A stretch of DNA of 64,000 nucleotides from Meridianimarinicoccus zhengii (GCF_003254465.1 NZ_QDFI01000006.1:36735-100734); one strand, 5' to 3'; shown: positions 25,988 through 35,502, numbered from the stretch's first letter. Translations and numbers: made by a program. Notes: a model not told the origin generated them from the letters alone.

Positions 25988-26065
25988 CGGCGACCAGACC
26001 CCAAGCATCAGCGCCAATTCCGCCGCCAGGACCAGCCCCAGCACGGTCAGAGCAACGGCTCTCAC
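25982..26065 (-). CDS. 27-residue single-helix membrane peptide (putative)
   Basis: A GTG at 26065 overlaps the stop of the DUF3833 gene (GTGA) and opens a 27-codon frame. The frame encodes a Val/Leu/Ala-rich segment (VALTVLGLVLAAELALMLGV), one predicted transmembrane helix. Overlap and composition suggest translational coupling to the lipoprotein gene. It is too short for confident calling; I see no family signature. Confidence 0.35.
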   Translation of the reverse strand: MRAVALTVLGLVLAAELALMLGVWSPA

Positions 26066-26598
26066 GGTGCGGCCTTCTCGAACCAGATGATGACCTCGCC
26101 CAGCGGGATGCCAGCGCGGGTCATGTATGCGCGGTTCAGCAGCGTCCGGTCCGACATCAGCCACATCCAGTCGTCGAAGGTGGCCCGCAGCGTGTCGTCG
26201 TCCTCGGGGCCCACGGGCAGGTCGATGGTATAGCGCCAGTTGAAGGTATCGCCGGACTCCCGTCCAGTGGCGGTGCCCCGCACGCCGGGTGCCGTCCCCT
26301 CCCACGTGTCGGGTCCGGTCTTGACCAGTGTCCAGACGCGGCGTTCCGTGCTGCCGTCCTCGTAGACGAAATCCTCGGTCAGGGTGAGCGTCTCGCCGTC
26401 CCATGTGCTGGCGATGTCCACGTCGAAGCGGCGGCGCACGGTGCCGAAGATGTCCTGGAACTGGCCCGAGGCGGTTACGGGACCGTCGAAGAACTCCTCA
26501 AGGTTCAGGCGCCGGTCGCTCAGGGCGGGATCGTCCAGCGCAGGTCGGCCCACGCACCCTGCAAGGAGGATGATGGCTGCGAGCATCGCGAATTTCAT
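26062..26598 (-). CDS. DUF3833-family lipoprotein
   Basis: The 178-residue protein has a lipoprotein signal (MKFAMLAAIILLAGC, lipobox LAGC, Cys15) and a DUF3833-like body: LEEFFDGPVTASGQFQD, FVYEDGSTERRVWTL and DDWMWLMSDRTLLNRAYMTRAG. Members are outer- or inner-membrane lipoproteins of unknown biochemical function, often beside fatty-acid or lipid-modifying genes. RBS GGGGACAGG precedes the start. It is divergent from the aldo/keto reductase. Confidence 0.85.
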   Translation of the reverse strand: MKFAMLAAIILLAGCVGRPALDDPALSDRRLNLEEFFDGPVTASGQFQDIFGTVRRRFDVDIASTWDGETLTLTEDFVYEDGSTERRVWTLVKTGPDTWEGTAPGVRGTATGRESGDTFNWRYTIDLPVGPEDDDTLRATFDDWMWLMSDRTLLNRAYMTRAGIPLGEVIIWFEKAAP

Positions 26599-26904
26599 GT
26601 CCCTGTCCCCCCGCTGCGGCCTGTGGCGCAGTTGCCTGTCCGCGCGACGAGTTAGGGCGATGGCGCCGCGCGGACAGCGCGTCGGCATTTTCGCCGATGT
26701 GCGTCGCGTCGTCGAAAAGGGGCTGGCCTTTCCCGTGCGCGCCTGCTGGAATCGGGACGGGGGAGATTGCCGGAAGGACGGTTCGGTGAACCACACCGGA
26801 CCGGACAGGGGCACGGCGACGGTCGCCGTCGCGCTGCCCCCGAAGCCGTCCCCGCCCGGACCGGGCGATGGGAAAGCATGCTGATAGAGGGACAGGAAAG
26901 ACAG
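26599..26904. other. Divergent intergenic region
   Basis: This 306-bp spacer between the DUF3833 gene (minus) and the aldo/keto reductase (plus) must hold both promoters. A weak dyad TCGGC-ATTTTC-GCCGA (26682-26697) is the only structure noticed. No convincing small gene is present. Confidence 0.45.
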
Positions 26905-27987
26905 ATGGAATACCGCACGCTGGGCCGCTCGGGCCTCAAGGTGTCCGCGATCACGATGGGCACGTTCACCTTCGGGGGGGAGGGCCCCTTCGCCATGCTC
27001 GGATCGCATGGGGTGGCGGAGGCCCGCCGCCTCGTGGATCTGTGCATCGATCACGGGGTGAACCTGTTCGACACGGCCAACATGTACTCGACCGGCCTGT
27101 CCGAAGAGATCCTGGGCGAGGTGCTGGAGGGACGCTACGACGACATCCTCGTGACTTCCAAGGCGCGGATGCGGATCGGGGAAGGGCCGAACGACGAAGG
27201 CGTGTCGCGCTGGCACCTGATCCGCGAATGCGAACGGAGCCTGCGCAAGCTGCGCACCGACCATATCGACATCTACTACATCCATGAATGGGACGGGCTG
27301 ACCCCGGTCGAGGAAAAGATGGCTGCGCTGGAAACGCTGATCCAGCAGGGCAAGATCCGCTACGCGGGCTGTTCCAACTATTCCGGCTGGCAGGTGTCGA
27401 AATCCCTGATGGCGGCGGATGCGCGCGGCACGTCCCGGTTCGTCACCCAGCAGATCCATTACACGCTGGAGGCGCGGGAGGCGGAGTATGAACTGCTGCC
27501 GCTGTCTGTCGATCAGGGCCTTGGCGTGCTGGTGTGGTCGCCGCTCGCCGCGGGCCTGCTGACCGGCAAGCACCGGCGCGGGCAGGCGGTGCCCGAAGGA
27601 TCGCGGCAAGCTGCCGGCTGGGTGGAGCCGCCGATCCGAGACACCGAACGGCTGTGGCGGATCGTCGATGCGCTGGTGGAGATCGGGGACGCGCACGGAG
27701 TGGAGGCCGCGCAAGTGGCGCTGGCGTGGCTGCTGACGCGGCCCGCGGTGTCGTCGCTGGTGGTCGGCGGGCGGACCGAGGATCAGTTCCGCGCGAATTT
27801 CCGGGCCGTGGACCTGAAGCTGAACGACGACGAGTTGCAGCGGCTGAACGATGTCAGCCGGCTGCCGCTGCTCTATCCCTACTGGCACCAGCACAATTTC
27901 GCGCGGACCCGGTTCAGCGAGGCCGACCAGGCGCTGCACGCGGATTATCCCGATCGGATGTATGTCGGTGAGGACCCGCTGGTCTGA
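26905..27987 (+). CDS. Aldo/keto reductase
   Basis: The 360-residue (beta/alpha)8 oxidoreductase shows YRTLGRSGLKVSAITMGT and FDTANMYSTGLSEEILGEVL (Asp and Tyr of the catalytic tetrad). It also has Lys in LVTSKA, His in YYIHEWD, and the NADPH-binding end of the family (LGVLVWSPLAAGLLTGKHRRG). It probably reduces or oxidises an aldose or ketose with NADP(H). RBS AGGAAAG precedes the ATG at 26905. It is next to sugar and polyol genes but transcribed alone, and ends in a strong hairpin. Confidence 0.92.
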   Translation: MEYRTLGRSGLKVSAITMGTFTFGGEGPFAMLGSHGVAEARRLVDLCIDHGVNLFDTANMYSTGLSEEILGEVLEGRYDDILVTSKARMRIGEGPNDEGVSRWHLIRECERSLRKLRTDHIDIYYIHEWDGLTPVEEKMAALETLIQQGKIRYAGCSNYSGWQVSKSLMAADARGTSRFVTQQIHYTLEAREAEYELLPLSVDQGLGVLVWSPLAAGLLTGKHRRGQAVPEGSRQAAGWVEPPIRDTERLWRIVDALVEIGDAHGVEAAQVALAWLLTRPAVSSLVVGGRTEDQFRANFRAVDLKLNDDELQRLNDVSRLPLLYPYWHQHNFARTRFSEADQALHADYPDRMYVGEDPLV

Positions 27988-27995
27988 GACATCGA

Positions 27996-28020
27996 ACGGG
28001 GCGCCTGTTCGGCGCCCCGT
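27996..28020. terminator. Hairpin terminator between aldo/keto reductase and dhaL
   Basis: ACGGGGCGCC-TGTTC-GGCGCCCCGT is a perfect 10-bp stem with a 5-nt loop. It starts 9 bp after the reductase stop and lies before the convergent dhaL end. It probably acts in both directions; a T-run is lacking. Confidence 0.7.
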
Positions 28021-28059
28021 GCCTCCGGCGGTGATATTTGCCGACAGAAGAAGGGGTGC

Positions 28060-28674
28060 TCAGGCGTCGCGGGCGGCAAGCGCGCGGACGATGCGGGCCA
28101 TGGCGAGCATGCCGGGATCGTCCATGCCCACGGATTTGTCGCCAAAGATGCGCGCGCGGCCCACGGTGGCACGTTTGTCGCGGAACGTTTCGAGTACCGT
28201 TTCGGCCGCCGTCGCGGCAGCATCGGCCAGTGCAGAGGCGTCGGTCTTGCCCGCAGTTGCGGTGGCGACGGCGTCGAGGCTGTCGAGCACGGTCTTGCCG
28301 CCCAGATCGGCCTTGCCGCGCGCCTGCATCTGGTCGCGTGCCTTGGCGACCAAGTCCGGGATACGCGCGGGATCGAGCGTCGTCTCTCCCTTCAACTCCT
28401 TGGCGATGGCCATGAGCCCCGTCGCCATGAGGGTGCCATAGGATGACCCGGACGCCTTGGTAAACGCCTGCGCACACGCCAGCAGGGCGCGGCCCAGGTC
28501 CTCGGGCAGGTCGTCGGCCTGTGCCATGATCGCGCGCATCCCGCGGGTCAGGGTCACGCCCAGATCGCCGTCGCCAAGCGCGCCATCGGCGGCGTTGAGT
28601 TCCTCGAAATCCCTTTCCATCGCGGCGGCGACACGCGCCAAGCCGATGCGCAGCGCTGCGATATCGATCGTCAT
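28060..28674 (-). CDS. dhaL: Dihydroxyacetone-type kinase, DhaL (ADP/ATP-binding) subunit
   Basis: The 204-residue all-helical DhaL protein has the Mg-ADP-binding Asp cluster DGALGDGDLG (Asp30, Asp35, Asp37) and GSSYGTLMATGLMAIA. It transfers phosphate to the substrate held covalently by DhaK. No PTS partner (DhaM) is present, so the kinase may use ATP. It overlaps dhaK by 4 nt (ATGA) and ends the six-gene operon. In tetritol pathways this family phosphorylates D- or L-erythrulose, a plausible alternative to dihydroxyacetone here. Confidence 0.9.
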   Translation of the reverse strand: MTIDIAALRIGLARVAAAMERDFEELNAADGALGDGDLGVTLTRGMRAIMAQADDLPEDLGRALLACAQAFTKASGSSYGTLMATGLMAIAKELKGETTLDPARIPDLVAKARDQMQARGKADLGGKTVLDSLDAVATATAGKTDASALADAAATAAETVLETFRDKRATVGRARIFGDKSVGMDDPGMLAMARIVRALAARDA

Positions 28675-29672
28675 CCGACCCTCCAGAACGCGCAATCGCA
28701 CGGGGCCTTCAGGAGAGACTCCAACTCGTCGTCCAGCTTGATCAGCGTGAAGGACACGCCCGCCATTTCCATGGACGTCGCATACCGCCCGACGAGCGGC
28801 ATGACGATGGTGGCGCCTTCGCCCTCAAGCCGTGCCTTCACGACGTTGTAGAGGATATACAGCTCCTCCGGCGGGGTCGCGCCGAGGCTGTTCACGAGGA
28901 TCGACACGCGGTCGCCCTGACCCAACGGCATGTCGGCCAGCAGCCTGTCGATCATCTCGCCCGCGATCTGATCGGCGGTGCGCAGCTTGCCGCGCCAGAC
29001 ACCGGGTTCGCCGTGGATGCCCATGCCCATCTCGATCTCGTCGTCGGCGATGTCGAAGGTGGGCTTGCCCGCCTGCGGCACGGTGCAGGACGACAGGGCC
29101 ACGCCGATGGACCGGCAGGCATCGGCGGCCTTCTGCGCGACGGCGGTCACGGCGTCGAGGTCGCGGCCTTCTTCGGCAGCCGCACCCGCGATCTTGAAGG
29201 CATAGACCATGCCCGCGACGCCCCGGCGCTTCTCGGCCTCCGCGGGCGGGGCAGAGGCCACGTCGTCGGTCAGCAGCACGGTTGTGCAGGCGATGTCGTC
29301 GAATTCCACGAGGTCCCCGGCCATGTCGAAATTCATCACGTCGCCGCCGTAATTGCCGTAGAGCCGCAGCACGCCCGCGCCCTGATCGGCGGCGCGGATC
29401 GCATCGGCCATCTGTTCTGCCGACGGCGAGGCGAACACGTCGCCGATGGCGCAGGCATCCAGCAGCCCGGTGCCAACATAACCCGTGAAGACGGGCAGGT
29501 GCCCCGACCCGCCGCCGGTGACGATGCCGACCTTGCCCGCCTTGCCCGGCGTGGCGCGGGCCACGACCTTGCCGCTTTCGCCGTGCAGCCGGTAGTATTC
29601 GGGATGCGCCGCGATCAGTCCCGACAGCATTTCATCGACATATGCTTCGGGGGCGTTGAGGATTTTCTTCAT
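28671..29672 (-). CDS. dhaK: Dihydroxyacetone-type kinase, DhaK (substrate-binding) subunit
   Basis: The 333-residue protein has GIVTGGGSGHLPVFTGYVG (~49-67), LYGNYGGDVMNFDMA and the covalent substrate-binding His220 in MGIHGEPG. It forms a hemiaminal bond to a short ketose or keto-triose. The gene overlaps an ABC permease gene upstream and dhaL downstream, so uptake and phosphorylation are coupled. Dihydroxyacetone, or an erythrulose as in DerK/LerK-type tetritol pathways, is the likely substrate class; context favours a C3-C4 ketose. Confidence 0.9.
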   Translation of the reverse strand: MKKILNAPEAYVDEMLSGLIAAHPEYYRLHGESGKVVARATPGKAGKVGIVTGGGSGHLPVFTGYVGTGLLDACAIGDVFASPSAEQMADAIRAADQGAGVLRLYGNYGGDVMNFDMAGDLVEFDDIACTTVLLTDDVASAPPAEAEKRRGVAGMVYAFKIAGAAAEEGRDLDAVTAVAQKAADACRSIGVALSSCTVPQAGKPTFDIADDEIEMGMGIHGEPGVWRGKLRTADQIAGEMIDRLLADMPLGQGDRVSILVNSLGATPPEELYILYNVVKARLEGEGATIVMPLVGRYATSMEMAGVSFTLIKLDDELESLLKAPCDCAFWRVG

Positions 29673-30703
29673 GCTTTCTCTCCCTGTGTTCCGGTCCGGG
29701 GCGGCGCGCGCCGCAGCCGCAGCCCCGCCCAGTTCGTCACGTTGATGACCATCACAAACAAAAGCAGCAGCCCCCAGATCAGTTCGCGCGCGAAATTCGA
29801 CACTTGCAGCATGTTCAGCCCCGAGGACAGGAACTGCATGGACAGCACCGCCAGCACGACCCCGACGACGCGGCCATACCCGCCATAGGGGTTCACGCCG
29901 CCCAGAACCGCGATCAGCACCGCGAGCAGCAGGTAGCTGGAGCCGTAGTCGGCCTTGGCCGAATTCGCCCGGCTCATGACGATCAGCCCCGCCACCGACG
30001 AGAACATGCCTGCGATCACGTAGACCCGCAGAAGGATGCGGTCGATGTCGACGGCGGCGAAGAGCGCGGCCATGGGGTTCGCGCCATACATGGTCACCCG
30101 CAGTCCGAAGCCGGTCCGCGTGAGCAGGATGTGCAGCCCCAGTGCGAGCAGGGCGAAGATCACCAGCGGCACGGGTACGAAGGCGATGCGGCTGTTGCCG
30201 ATGACCGCGACGATTTCCGGGAAACCCATGATCGCCGACCCGCCGGTCATCGCCACCGCAAGCCCGGTATAGACCAGGCCTGATCCCAGCGTGGCAAGGA
30301 TCGGCGGCAGGCCTAAACGCGACACGAGGATGCCGTTGAACAGACCGGCCGCGGCCCCGACCGCGAGCGATGCGACAACGGCGAAACCCAGCCACAGCCC
30401 CGCCTGCGCCCCGGCGACCTCAGGCCCGGCGAGCGATGCGAGGATCGTGGCCGCGACCACCGCCGACAGGTTGGACACGCCCACCACCGACAGGTCGATA
30501 CCGCCGGTCATCATGGTGATCGTCATGGCCAGCGCGAGGATCGCGAATTCCGGGAACTGGAACGCCATCGACGTCAGGTTCTGCGGCGACAGGAACCGCT
30601 CGGGCGACAGTCCCGCCATCAGCGCGAAGATTGCCACGGCGATGATCGCCAGCCGAAATTCCGGCGTCTCGATCAGCCGCGTTTCGGTTCGGGATCCGCT
30701 CAT
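29669..30703 (-). CDS. CUT2 sugar ABC transporter permease (second permease)
   Basis: The 344-residue RbsC/RhaQ/LsrD-type permease has about ten helices and the BPD_transp_2 pattern (MTGGIDLSVVGVSNLSAV, GLFNGILVSRLGLPPILATLGS, YGANPMAALFAAVD, AVLGGVNPYGGYG). It forms a heterodimeric channel with the permease encoded upstream. The stop overlaps the dhaK start. Confidence 0.93.
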   Translation of the reverse strand: MSGSRTETRLIETPEFRLAIIAVAIFALMAGLSPERFLSPQNLTSMAFQFPEFAILALAMTITMMTGGIDLSVVGVSNLSAVVAATILASLAGPEVAGAQAGLWLGFAVVASLAVGAAAGLFNGILVSRLGLPPILATLGSGLVYTGLAVAMTGGSAIMGFPEIVAVIGNSRIAFVPVPLVIFALLALGLHILLTRTGFGLRVTMYGANPMAALFAAVDIDRILLRVYVIAGMFSSVAGLIVMSRANSAKADYGSSYLLLAVLIAVLGGVNPYGGYGRVVGVVLAVLSMQFLSSGLNMLQVSNFARELIWGLLLLFVMVINVTNWAGLRLRRAPPRTGTQGEKA

Positions 30704-30713
30704 GGCCCTGCCC

Positions 30714-31700
30714 TTATCCTGCGCGCGCCGCGGCGCGTTTCGCCTGCCACGCGGGCAGGCCGGTGCCCAGCAGGATCAGCGCGCCGATGGTGACCGATTG
30801 CCATGTGGACGGGATGCCCACCACGACCAGGCTGTTCTGCACCAGTACGATCAGCGCGACCCCCAGAAGCGTGCCGGTGATGGTGCCATATCCGCCGACC
30901 AGCCGCGCCCCGCCCAGCACGACGGCGGCAATGACCGACAGTTCCAGCCCCACGAGACTGAACGGATCGGCCATCCGCCCCATGGACCCGTGCAGGATGC
31001 CCGCCAACCCCGCCAGCGCGCCGACATAGACATAGACGAAGAACTGCGTGCGCCGCACGTCGATACCGATCCGCCGCGCGCTTTCGACCGACCCGCCGAG
31101 CGCGAAGATCGACCGCCCCAGCATCGTCTTGTGCAGGATGAAGGCGGTGAGCGCGATCACCCCCGCCAGTGCCGCCAGTGACCAGGGCAGGTTGTAGAAA
31201 TCGCCCCCCGGCGTGGTGCCCCGCGCGATCACCATCCGCGAGAATTCCCGCATGTCCGGGGGCAGGGCGGAAATCCGGTCCGATCCCACGAAGGTCAGCA
31301 GGAACCCGCGGAACACGGACAGCGTCCCCAGCGTCACGATCAGCGTGGGCAGGCCGAAACCCGCGATGAATACGCCGTTGATCGCGCCCAGTCCCGCGCC
31401 GATCAGGATCGACAGCGCGAAGATCATCGGCCATGGCATGCCGGGCCAGAAGATCAGCGCGGCCTTGGTGGTGATGTACATGGCCGACACGGCCACGGCG
31501 GTGAAGCTGACATCGATGCCGCCTGAGATCAGCACCAGCATCGCCCCGATGGCGAGGATGCCCAGCACTATGGAGGCGCGCAGCAGGTCGCTCAGGGTCG
31601 TGACGCTCAGGAAGTTCGGGTCGGACAGCGCCGCCACGATGCAGAACAGCACGATCACCGCGGCGACGAGCGTTTCGTTGCGAGCCAGAAGTGCGGTCAT
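30714..31700 (-). CDS. CUT2 sugar ABC transporter permease (first permease)
   Basis: The 328-residue permease of the same family has LVLISGGIDVSFTAVAVSAMY, AGFGLPTLIVTLGTLSVFRG, RIGIDVRRTQFFVYVYVGALAGLAGI and LGGARLVGGYGTITG. With two different permease genes, this transporter has the layout of rhamnose (RhaSTPQ) or AI-2 (LsrBACD) systems, not the single-permease ribose type. The start overlaps the ATPase stop by 4 nt. Confidence 0.93.
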   Translation of the reverse strand: MTALLARNETLVAAVIVLFCIVAALSDPNFLSVTTLSDLLRASIVLGILAIGAMLVLISGGIDVSFTAVAVSAMYITTKAALIFWPGMPWPMIFALSILIGAGLGAINGVFIAGFGLPTLIVTLGTLSVFRGFLLTFVGSDRISALPPDMREFSRMVIARGTTPGGDFYNLPWSLAALAGVIALTAFILHKTMLGRSIFALGGSVESARRIGIDVRRTQFFVYVYVGALAGLAGILHGSMGRMADPFSLVGLELSVIAAVVLGGARLVGGYGTITGTLLGVALIVLVQNSLVVVGIPSTWQSVTIGALILLGTGLPAWQAKRAAARAG

Positions 31701-33220
31701 GAGGCGAGCCTGTGGGAAAGTTCGTCCTCGGTCACGGTGCCGGCCTCGATCTCGTCCACCATGCGGCCGTCCTTCATCACGAGAATGCGGTGACAGGTGG
31801 CGATCAGTTCGGGCAGGTCATCGGAGATCACGATCACCCCCAGCCCGCGTGTGCCGAGATCGCGGATGATGTCGTGGATCTCGGATTTCGAACCCACGTC
31901 CACCCCGACGCTCGGTCCGTTGAGGATCAGCACCTGCGGCGCACGCGCAAGCCACCGTGCCAGCACGACCCGCTGCTGGTTGCCCCCCGACAGGGACTGC
32001 ACGGGGGCCGCGATGGAGGACGCCTTGACCTTGAGCTTCGTGAGCCAGTCCTGCGCTTCGTTTTCCAATCCGCGACGGTCGACGAACCCGCGGCGCTCAT
32101 GCACATCAAGTCGCCCGATGGCGACGTTGCGCAGGATCGACTGCGCGAGAAACAGCCCTTCGGTCAACCGGTCCTCGGGGACATAGCCGATCCGTGCCTC
32201 GGCCGCGCCGATCGGGTCGCCCAGCGGCACGGTGCGCCCGTCCACCGTGATGGTTCCCGCATCAGGCCGCACCAGTCCGAACAGTGCCTTGGCGAGCGAC
32301 GTGCGGCCGCTGCCGAGAAGCCCGGTGATGCCCAGCACTTCACCCCGGCGCAACGCGAAACTGACATCGGTGAAGGCGCCGTCCTTGTGCAACCGGTCCA
32401 CCGCCATCAACGTTTCGCCGTCGCCGCGATAGGGGCCCGGTGCCGCCTCGGGCACGTCGCGCCCGGTCATGTGCCGCGTCAGGGACGCTGCGTCGAACCT
32501 GTCCGCCGGACCCTCGGCCACCTTGCGGCCATTGCGCAGCACGACGACCTTCTCGCTGACCTCCAGCACTTCGGCCAGTTTGTGGCTGACGAAGACCACG
32601 GCGACGCCGTCGTCCTTCAGCAGGCGGATGATGCCCAGAAGCCGTCGGACCTCGCGCTCCGTCAGGGCGGTCGTGGGCTCGTCCATTATGATGAGCCTTG
32701 CGTCACAGGCCAGCGCGCGGCAGATCGCGACCAGTTGCTTGTGCGCCACGGGCAGGGATTCGAGCCGGGCGTTCAGCGGGATGTCCACGCCGATCCGGTC
32801 CAGAACCGCCCGCGCCGTCGCCCGCGCCGCGCGCCGGTCGAAGAACCGCCGATGGGCCGTCAGGTCGCGGGCGAGCGCGATGTTCTCGGCGACCGTCAGG
32901 TTCGGGAAAAGGGAAAAGTCCTGGAAGATCACCATCACCCCCGCGGCGGCAGCGCGGCGTGGATCGAGCCCGGTCATCATCTGCCCGCCGATCCGGATCT
33001 CGCCCTCCGTGGGCCGTTCGACCCCGGACAGGATCTTGATCAGCGTGGACTTGCCCGACCCGTTCTCGCCGGCAAGACACACGGCCTCGCCCGGTGTCAC
33101 GCGGAAATCCACGTCTTCGAGCGCGGTCACGCCGCCGTAACGCTTGGTGACACCCGTCATGTCGACGAGAGGGCCGGGGGCGCCGGGGTCGGACACATCC
33201 ATCGGATCAGGTCTTTTCAT
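31697..33220 (-). CDS. CUT2 sugar ABC transporter ATPase (two nucleotide-binding domains)
   Basis: The 507-residue fused ATPase has a first domain with Walker A GENGSGKST, Q-loop IFQDFSLFPNL and Walker B LIIMDEPTTAL. The second, degenerate domain has GLLGSGRTSLAKALFG, signature LSGGNQQRVVLARWLA and NGPSVGVDVG, where the usual Asp-Glu of Walker B is replaced. This tandem architecture is diagnostic of RbsA/RhaT/LsrA. It drives uptake with the two permeases encoded downstream. Confidence 0.94.
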   Translation of the reverse strand: MKRPDPMDVSDPGAPGPLVDMTGVTKRYGGVTALEDVDFRVTPGEAVCLAGENGSGKSTLIKILSGVERPTEGEIRIGGQMMTGLDPRRAAAAGVMVIFQDFSLFPNLTVAENIALARDLTAHRRFFDRRAARATARAVLDRIGVDIPLNARLESLPVAHKQLVAICRALACDARLIIMDEPTTALTEREVRRLLGIIRLLKDDGVAVVFVSHKLAEVLEVSEKVVVLRNGRKVAEGPADRFDAASLTRHMTGRDVPEAAPGPYRGDGETLMAVDRLHKDGAFTDVSFALRRGEVLGITGLLGSGRTSLAKALFGLVRPDAGTITVDGRTVPLGDPIGAAEARIGYVPEDRLTEGLFLAQSILRNVAIGRLDVHERRGFVDRRGLENEAQDWLTKLKVKASSIAAPVQSLSGGNQQRVVLARWLARAPQVLILNGPSVGVDVGSKSEIHDIIRDLGTRGLGVIVISDDLPELIATCHRILVMKDGRMVDEIEAGTVTEDELSHRLAS

Positions 33221-33235
33221 GGGGTTTCATGGCAA

Positions 33236-33269
33236 GCCGGCGGGGCGGCACAGTGGCAGCCCCGCTGGC
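33236..33269 (-). terminator. Intercistronic stem-loop after the binding-protein gene
   Basis: Arms GCCGGCGGGGCGGC and GCAGCCCCGCTGGC (14 nt each, two mismatches, 6-nt loop) lie in the 60-bp gap after the binding-protein gene. This is a usual place for a partial terminator or mRNA-stabilising hairpin. It would keep the binding protein more abundant than the membrane complex. Confidence 0.55.
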
Positions 33270-33280
33270 CGTCGCAAGGA

Positions 33281-34270
33281 TCAGAACGGATAATCGGCCA
33301 TGTTGTCGGCGGTCACGTTCACCCAAGCCTGCCCATAGATCACCTTGCCGTCGAGCGTGACGTTCTCATAGCCCGGCAGGCCGAGATCCATGCCGTCGGT
33401 GATTTCCTCGCCATCCATGACCATCTGTGCGAGCTTGTTCATGGCGTAGCCCGCGACGGACGGATCCCAGAACCCGATGCCGTCCACGGCGCCGGTTTCC
33501 ATGTACTGGCCGGCAATCGACGGCAGCGAGGTGCCGAAGACGCAGGTCGCGTCCTCCATCCCGCGTTCCTCGATCGCCAGCCCGATGCCCGCCACGTCGG
33601 TCGATGCCGACCCTTGCATCCCCTTCACGTTCGGGAAGGCGCGCAGCACCTCCTGCGCGCGCTCATAGGCGTTCTGGGCGTCGTCGAAGGTTTCGTTCTT
33701 GTCGCCCACCATGGTCATGTTGGGGTAATTGGCTTCCTGATAGGCGATGGCGCCGTCCACCCACTGGTTGTGGGTCTGGCTGGTCAGCGAGCCGACGAAG
33801 ACGGCATATTCGCCCTCGCCGCCCATACAGGTGGCCAGTTGCTCCATCAGGTTCGCGCCGAAATCCTCGTTCACGAAGGCCTCGATGTCGTACATCGTAT
33901 TCTGCTGTGCCGCGGCCTCGTGGGTGATGACGGTGATCCCCGCCTCCATCGCGCGGCCCAGCACGGGTTCCAGCGCCTCGGGCGACATCGGCACCACGGC
34001 AAGCGCATCGACGCCCTGCGCGATCATGTCCTCGATCAGCGCGGCCTGCTGTTGCGGATCGGCCTGCGCCGGACCCACCTGGAACGCATTCGCGCCGGTA
34101 TCGGCGGCATACTGGTTCACGCCCTCTTCCATGCGGTTGAACCACTGGATGCCGGCGATCTTCACCACCGTCGCGATCGACGGGGCGTCCTGCGCCACGG
34201 CGGACCCCGCCGCTACGCTGGCCGCAGCGGCCATGGCCAGAAGCGAAACGGACTGTTTCATCTTCATCAT
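33281..34270 (-). CDS. Sugar ABC transporter substrate-binding protein (RhaS/LsrB type)
   Basis: The 329-residue periplasmic protein of the Peripla_BP_4 family has a signal peptide ([21 protein letters not shown]) and then [28 protein letters not shown]. The ligand-pocket region reads [41 protein letters not shown] directly precedes a pair of ATGs (34270, 34267), and either may be used. It is the first gene of the six-gene transporter-kinase operon. The ligand is unknown; downstream DhaKL suggests a short ketose or polyol. Confidence 0.9.
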   Translation of the reverse strand: MMKMKQSVSLLAMAAAASVAAGSAVAQDAPSIATVVKIAGIQWFNRMEEGVNQYAADTGANAFQVGPAQADPQQQAALIEDMIAQGVDALAVVPMSPEALEPVLGRAMEAGITVITHEAAAQQNTMYDIEAFVNEDFGANLMEQLATCMGGEGEYAVFVGSLTSQTHNQWVDGAIAYQEANYPNMTMVGDKNETFDDAQNAYERAQEVLRAFPNVKGMQGSASTDVAGIGLAIEERGMEDATCVFGTSLPSIAGQYMETGAVDGIGFWDPSVAGYAMNKLAQMVMDGEEITDGMDLGLPGYENVTLDGKVIYGQAWVNVTADNMADYPF

Positions 34271-34545
34271 CTTCCTCCCTTGCCCCGGTTGTCCGGGGAC
34301 GTTCAGGCCGACGCCCATCGCGCCGCGCCGAGCAACCGGCGCGCGGCTGCCCATGGGGCCGCATGGCGCGCCACTGACTTGGTCAGGCACGTTCCGGCAG
34401 CGGCCGGTGTGCTCTTTCGTTGAAGGGGCAGCACGAGCAACACTTGTGCAAGCCCTGCACCTATGTGAGCCTGACCATATTCAGCGGGGAGAGTCGGTCA
34501 AGGGATTTCTGCCGATCCCGGACCGGTAGGGAGACATGAAGCCAC
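34271..34545. promoter_or_regulatory. Divergent control region between transporter operon and SorC regulator
   Basis: This 275-bp spacer must hold promoters for both directions. It carries three small dyads: TGAC-TTG-GTCA (34375-34385), GTGCA-AGCCC-TGCAC (34446-34460) and a leader hairpin CCCCGG-TTGT-CCGGGG (34283-34298) close to the binding-protein RBS. The first two are candidate SorC operators; none is proven. Confidence 0.45.
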
Positions 34546-35502
34546 ATGTCCACCGGACGACGGCATGATGACGAGATCGCGCAGGCGGCGTGGCTGTATT
34601 ACGTTGGCAATCTCAGCCAGCAGCAGGTGAGCGACCGACTGGGGATCTCGCGGTTCAAGGTGAACCGGATGCTCACGGATGCCCGTGAGCAGGGCATGGT
34701 GCGCGTGTCGGTCGAACATCGCACCTCGGCCACGCTGGCTCTGGCGGACAGGCTGGCCGATACCTTCGGGTTGGGCGAGGTGCAGGTGGCCCCTGTGCCC
34801 GCACCCACCGACGACGGGGAGTACGAACGCACCGCCGTCGGTATCCTCGCCGCGAACTACCTTGCGCGGGTGGCGTCTGCCGACCAGCGGCTGGTGATCG
34901 GCGTTGGCTGGGGGCGCACCCTGTCCGCGATGGCCGACAACCTGTCGGGCGTGTCGAACCGCAACCTGACATTCGTGTCGCTGATGGGGTCCGTGACCCA
35001 TGCCACCCGCACCGCGCCCGGCGTGGTCTGCGTGCGGCTGGCGGCCCAGACAGGCGGCCGGGCGATGCTGCTGCCCGCGCCCTTCATCGCCGACACGGAA
35101 GCGGCCTGCGCCGCGATCCTCGACCAGCGGCTGGTGCGCGAAACCCTCAACGTCGCGCGCCATGCCAGCCATGCGCTGATGAGCGTGGGCGAATGCCGCG
35201 ACGGCGCGATCCTGTTCGAAAGCGGCATCTTCAGCCCCGAACAGATGGCCGAACTACGCCGCAACAACGTGGTCGGCGATTGCTGCGGGGTGTTCTTCAC
35301 CGCCGATGGCGCCGTGGCGGACACGCCCCTCAACCGCTGCACGCCGTGCGTGAAGCCCGCCGAGATGGGCGCGATGGACGTGCTGGTGACCGCGGCGGGC
35401 ATCACCAAGGCCGCGGCCACGCTGGCGGTGCTGCGCGCGGGCTTCGTCAATCGCCTGATGATCGACGAGGCGCTGGCGCGGGCGCTGCTGGACCGGATCT
35501 GA
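34546..35502 (+). CDS. SorC/EryD-type sugar-binding transcriptional regulator
   Basis: The 318-residue protein has an N-terminal HTH (QAAWLYYVGNLSQQQVSDRLGISRFKVNRML, ~13-43) and a C-terminal SorC sugar-binding domain (GVGWGRTLSAMADNL, FVSLMGSVTHATR, VLVTAAGITKAAATLAVLRAGF). Such regulators bind phosphorylated sugars and respond by leaving or remodelling DNA. It is divergent from the ABC-DhaKL operon and leads an epimerase gene, which are its likely targets. Confidence 0.92.
   Translation: MSTGRRHDDEIAQAAWLYYVGNLSQQQVSDRLGISRFKVNRMLTDAREQGMVRVSVEHRTSATLALADRLADTFGLGEVQVAPVPAPTDDGEYERTAVGILAANYLARVASADQRLVIGVGWGRTLSAMADNLSGVSNRNLTFVSLMGSVTHATRTAPGVVCVRLAAQTGGRAMLLPAPFIADTEAACAAILDQRLVRETLNVARHASHALMSVGECRDGAILFESGIFSPEQMAELRRNNVVGDCCGVFFTADGAVADTPLNRCTPCVKPAEMGAMDVLVTAAGITKAAATLAVLRAGFVNRLMIDEALARALLDRI

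Noticed and set aside
31712..34423. Plus-strand open frame of about 900 codons
   Set aside because: It is antisense to the CUT2 ATPase and binding-protein genes, which have intact family motifs; its own translation shows none.
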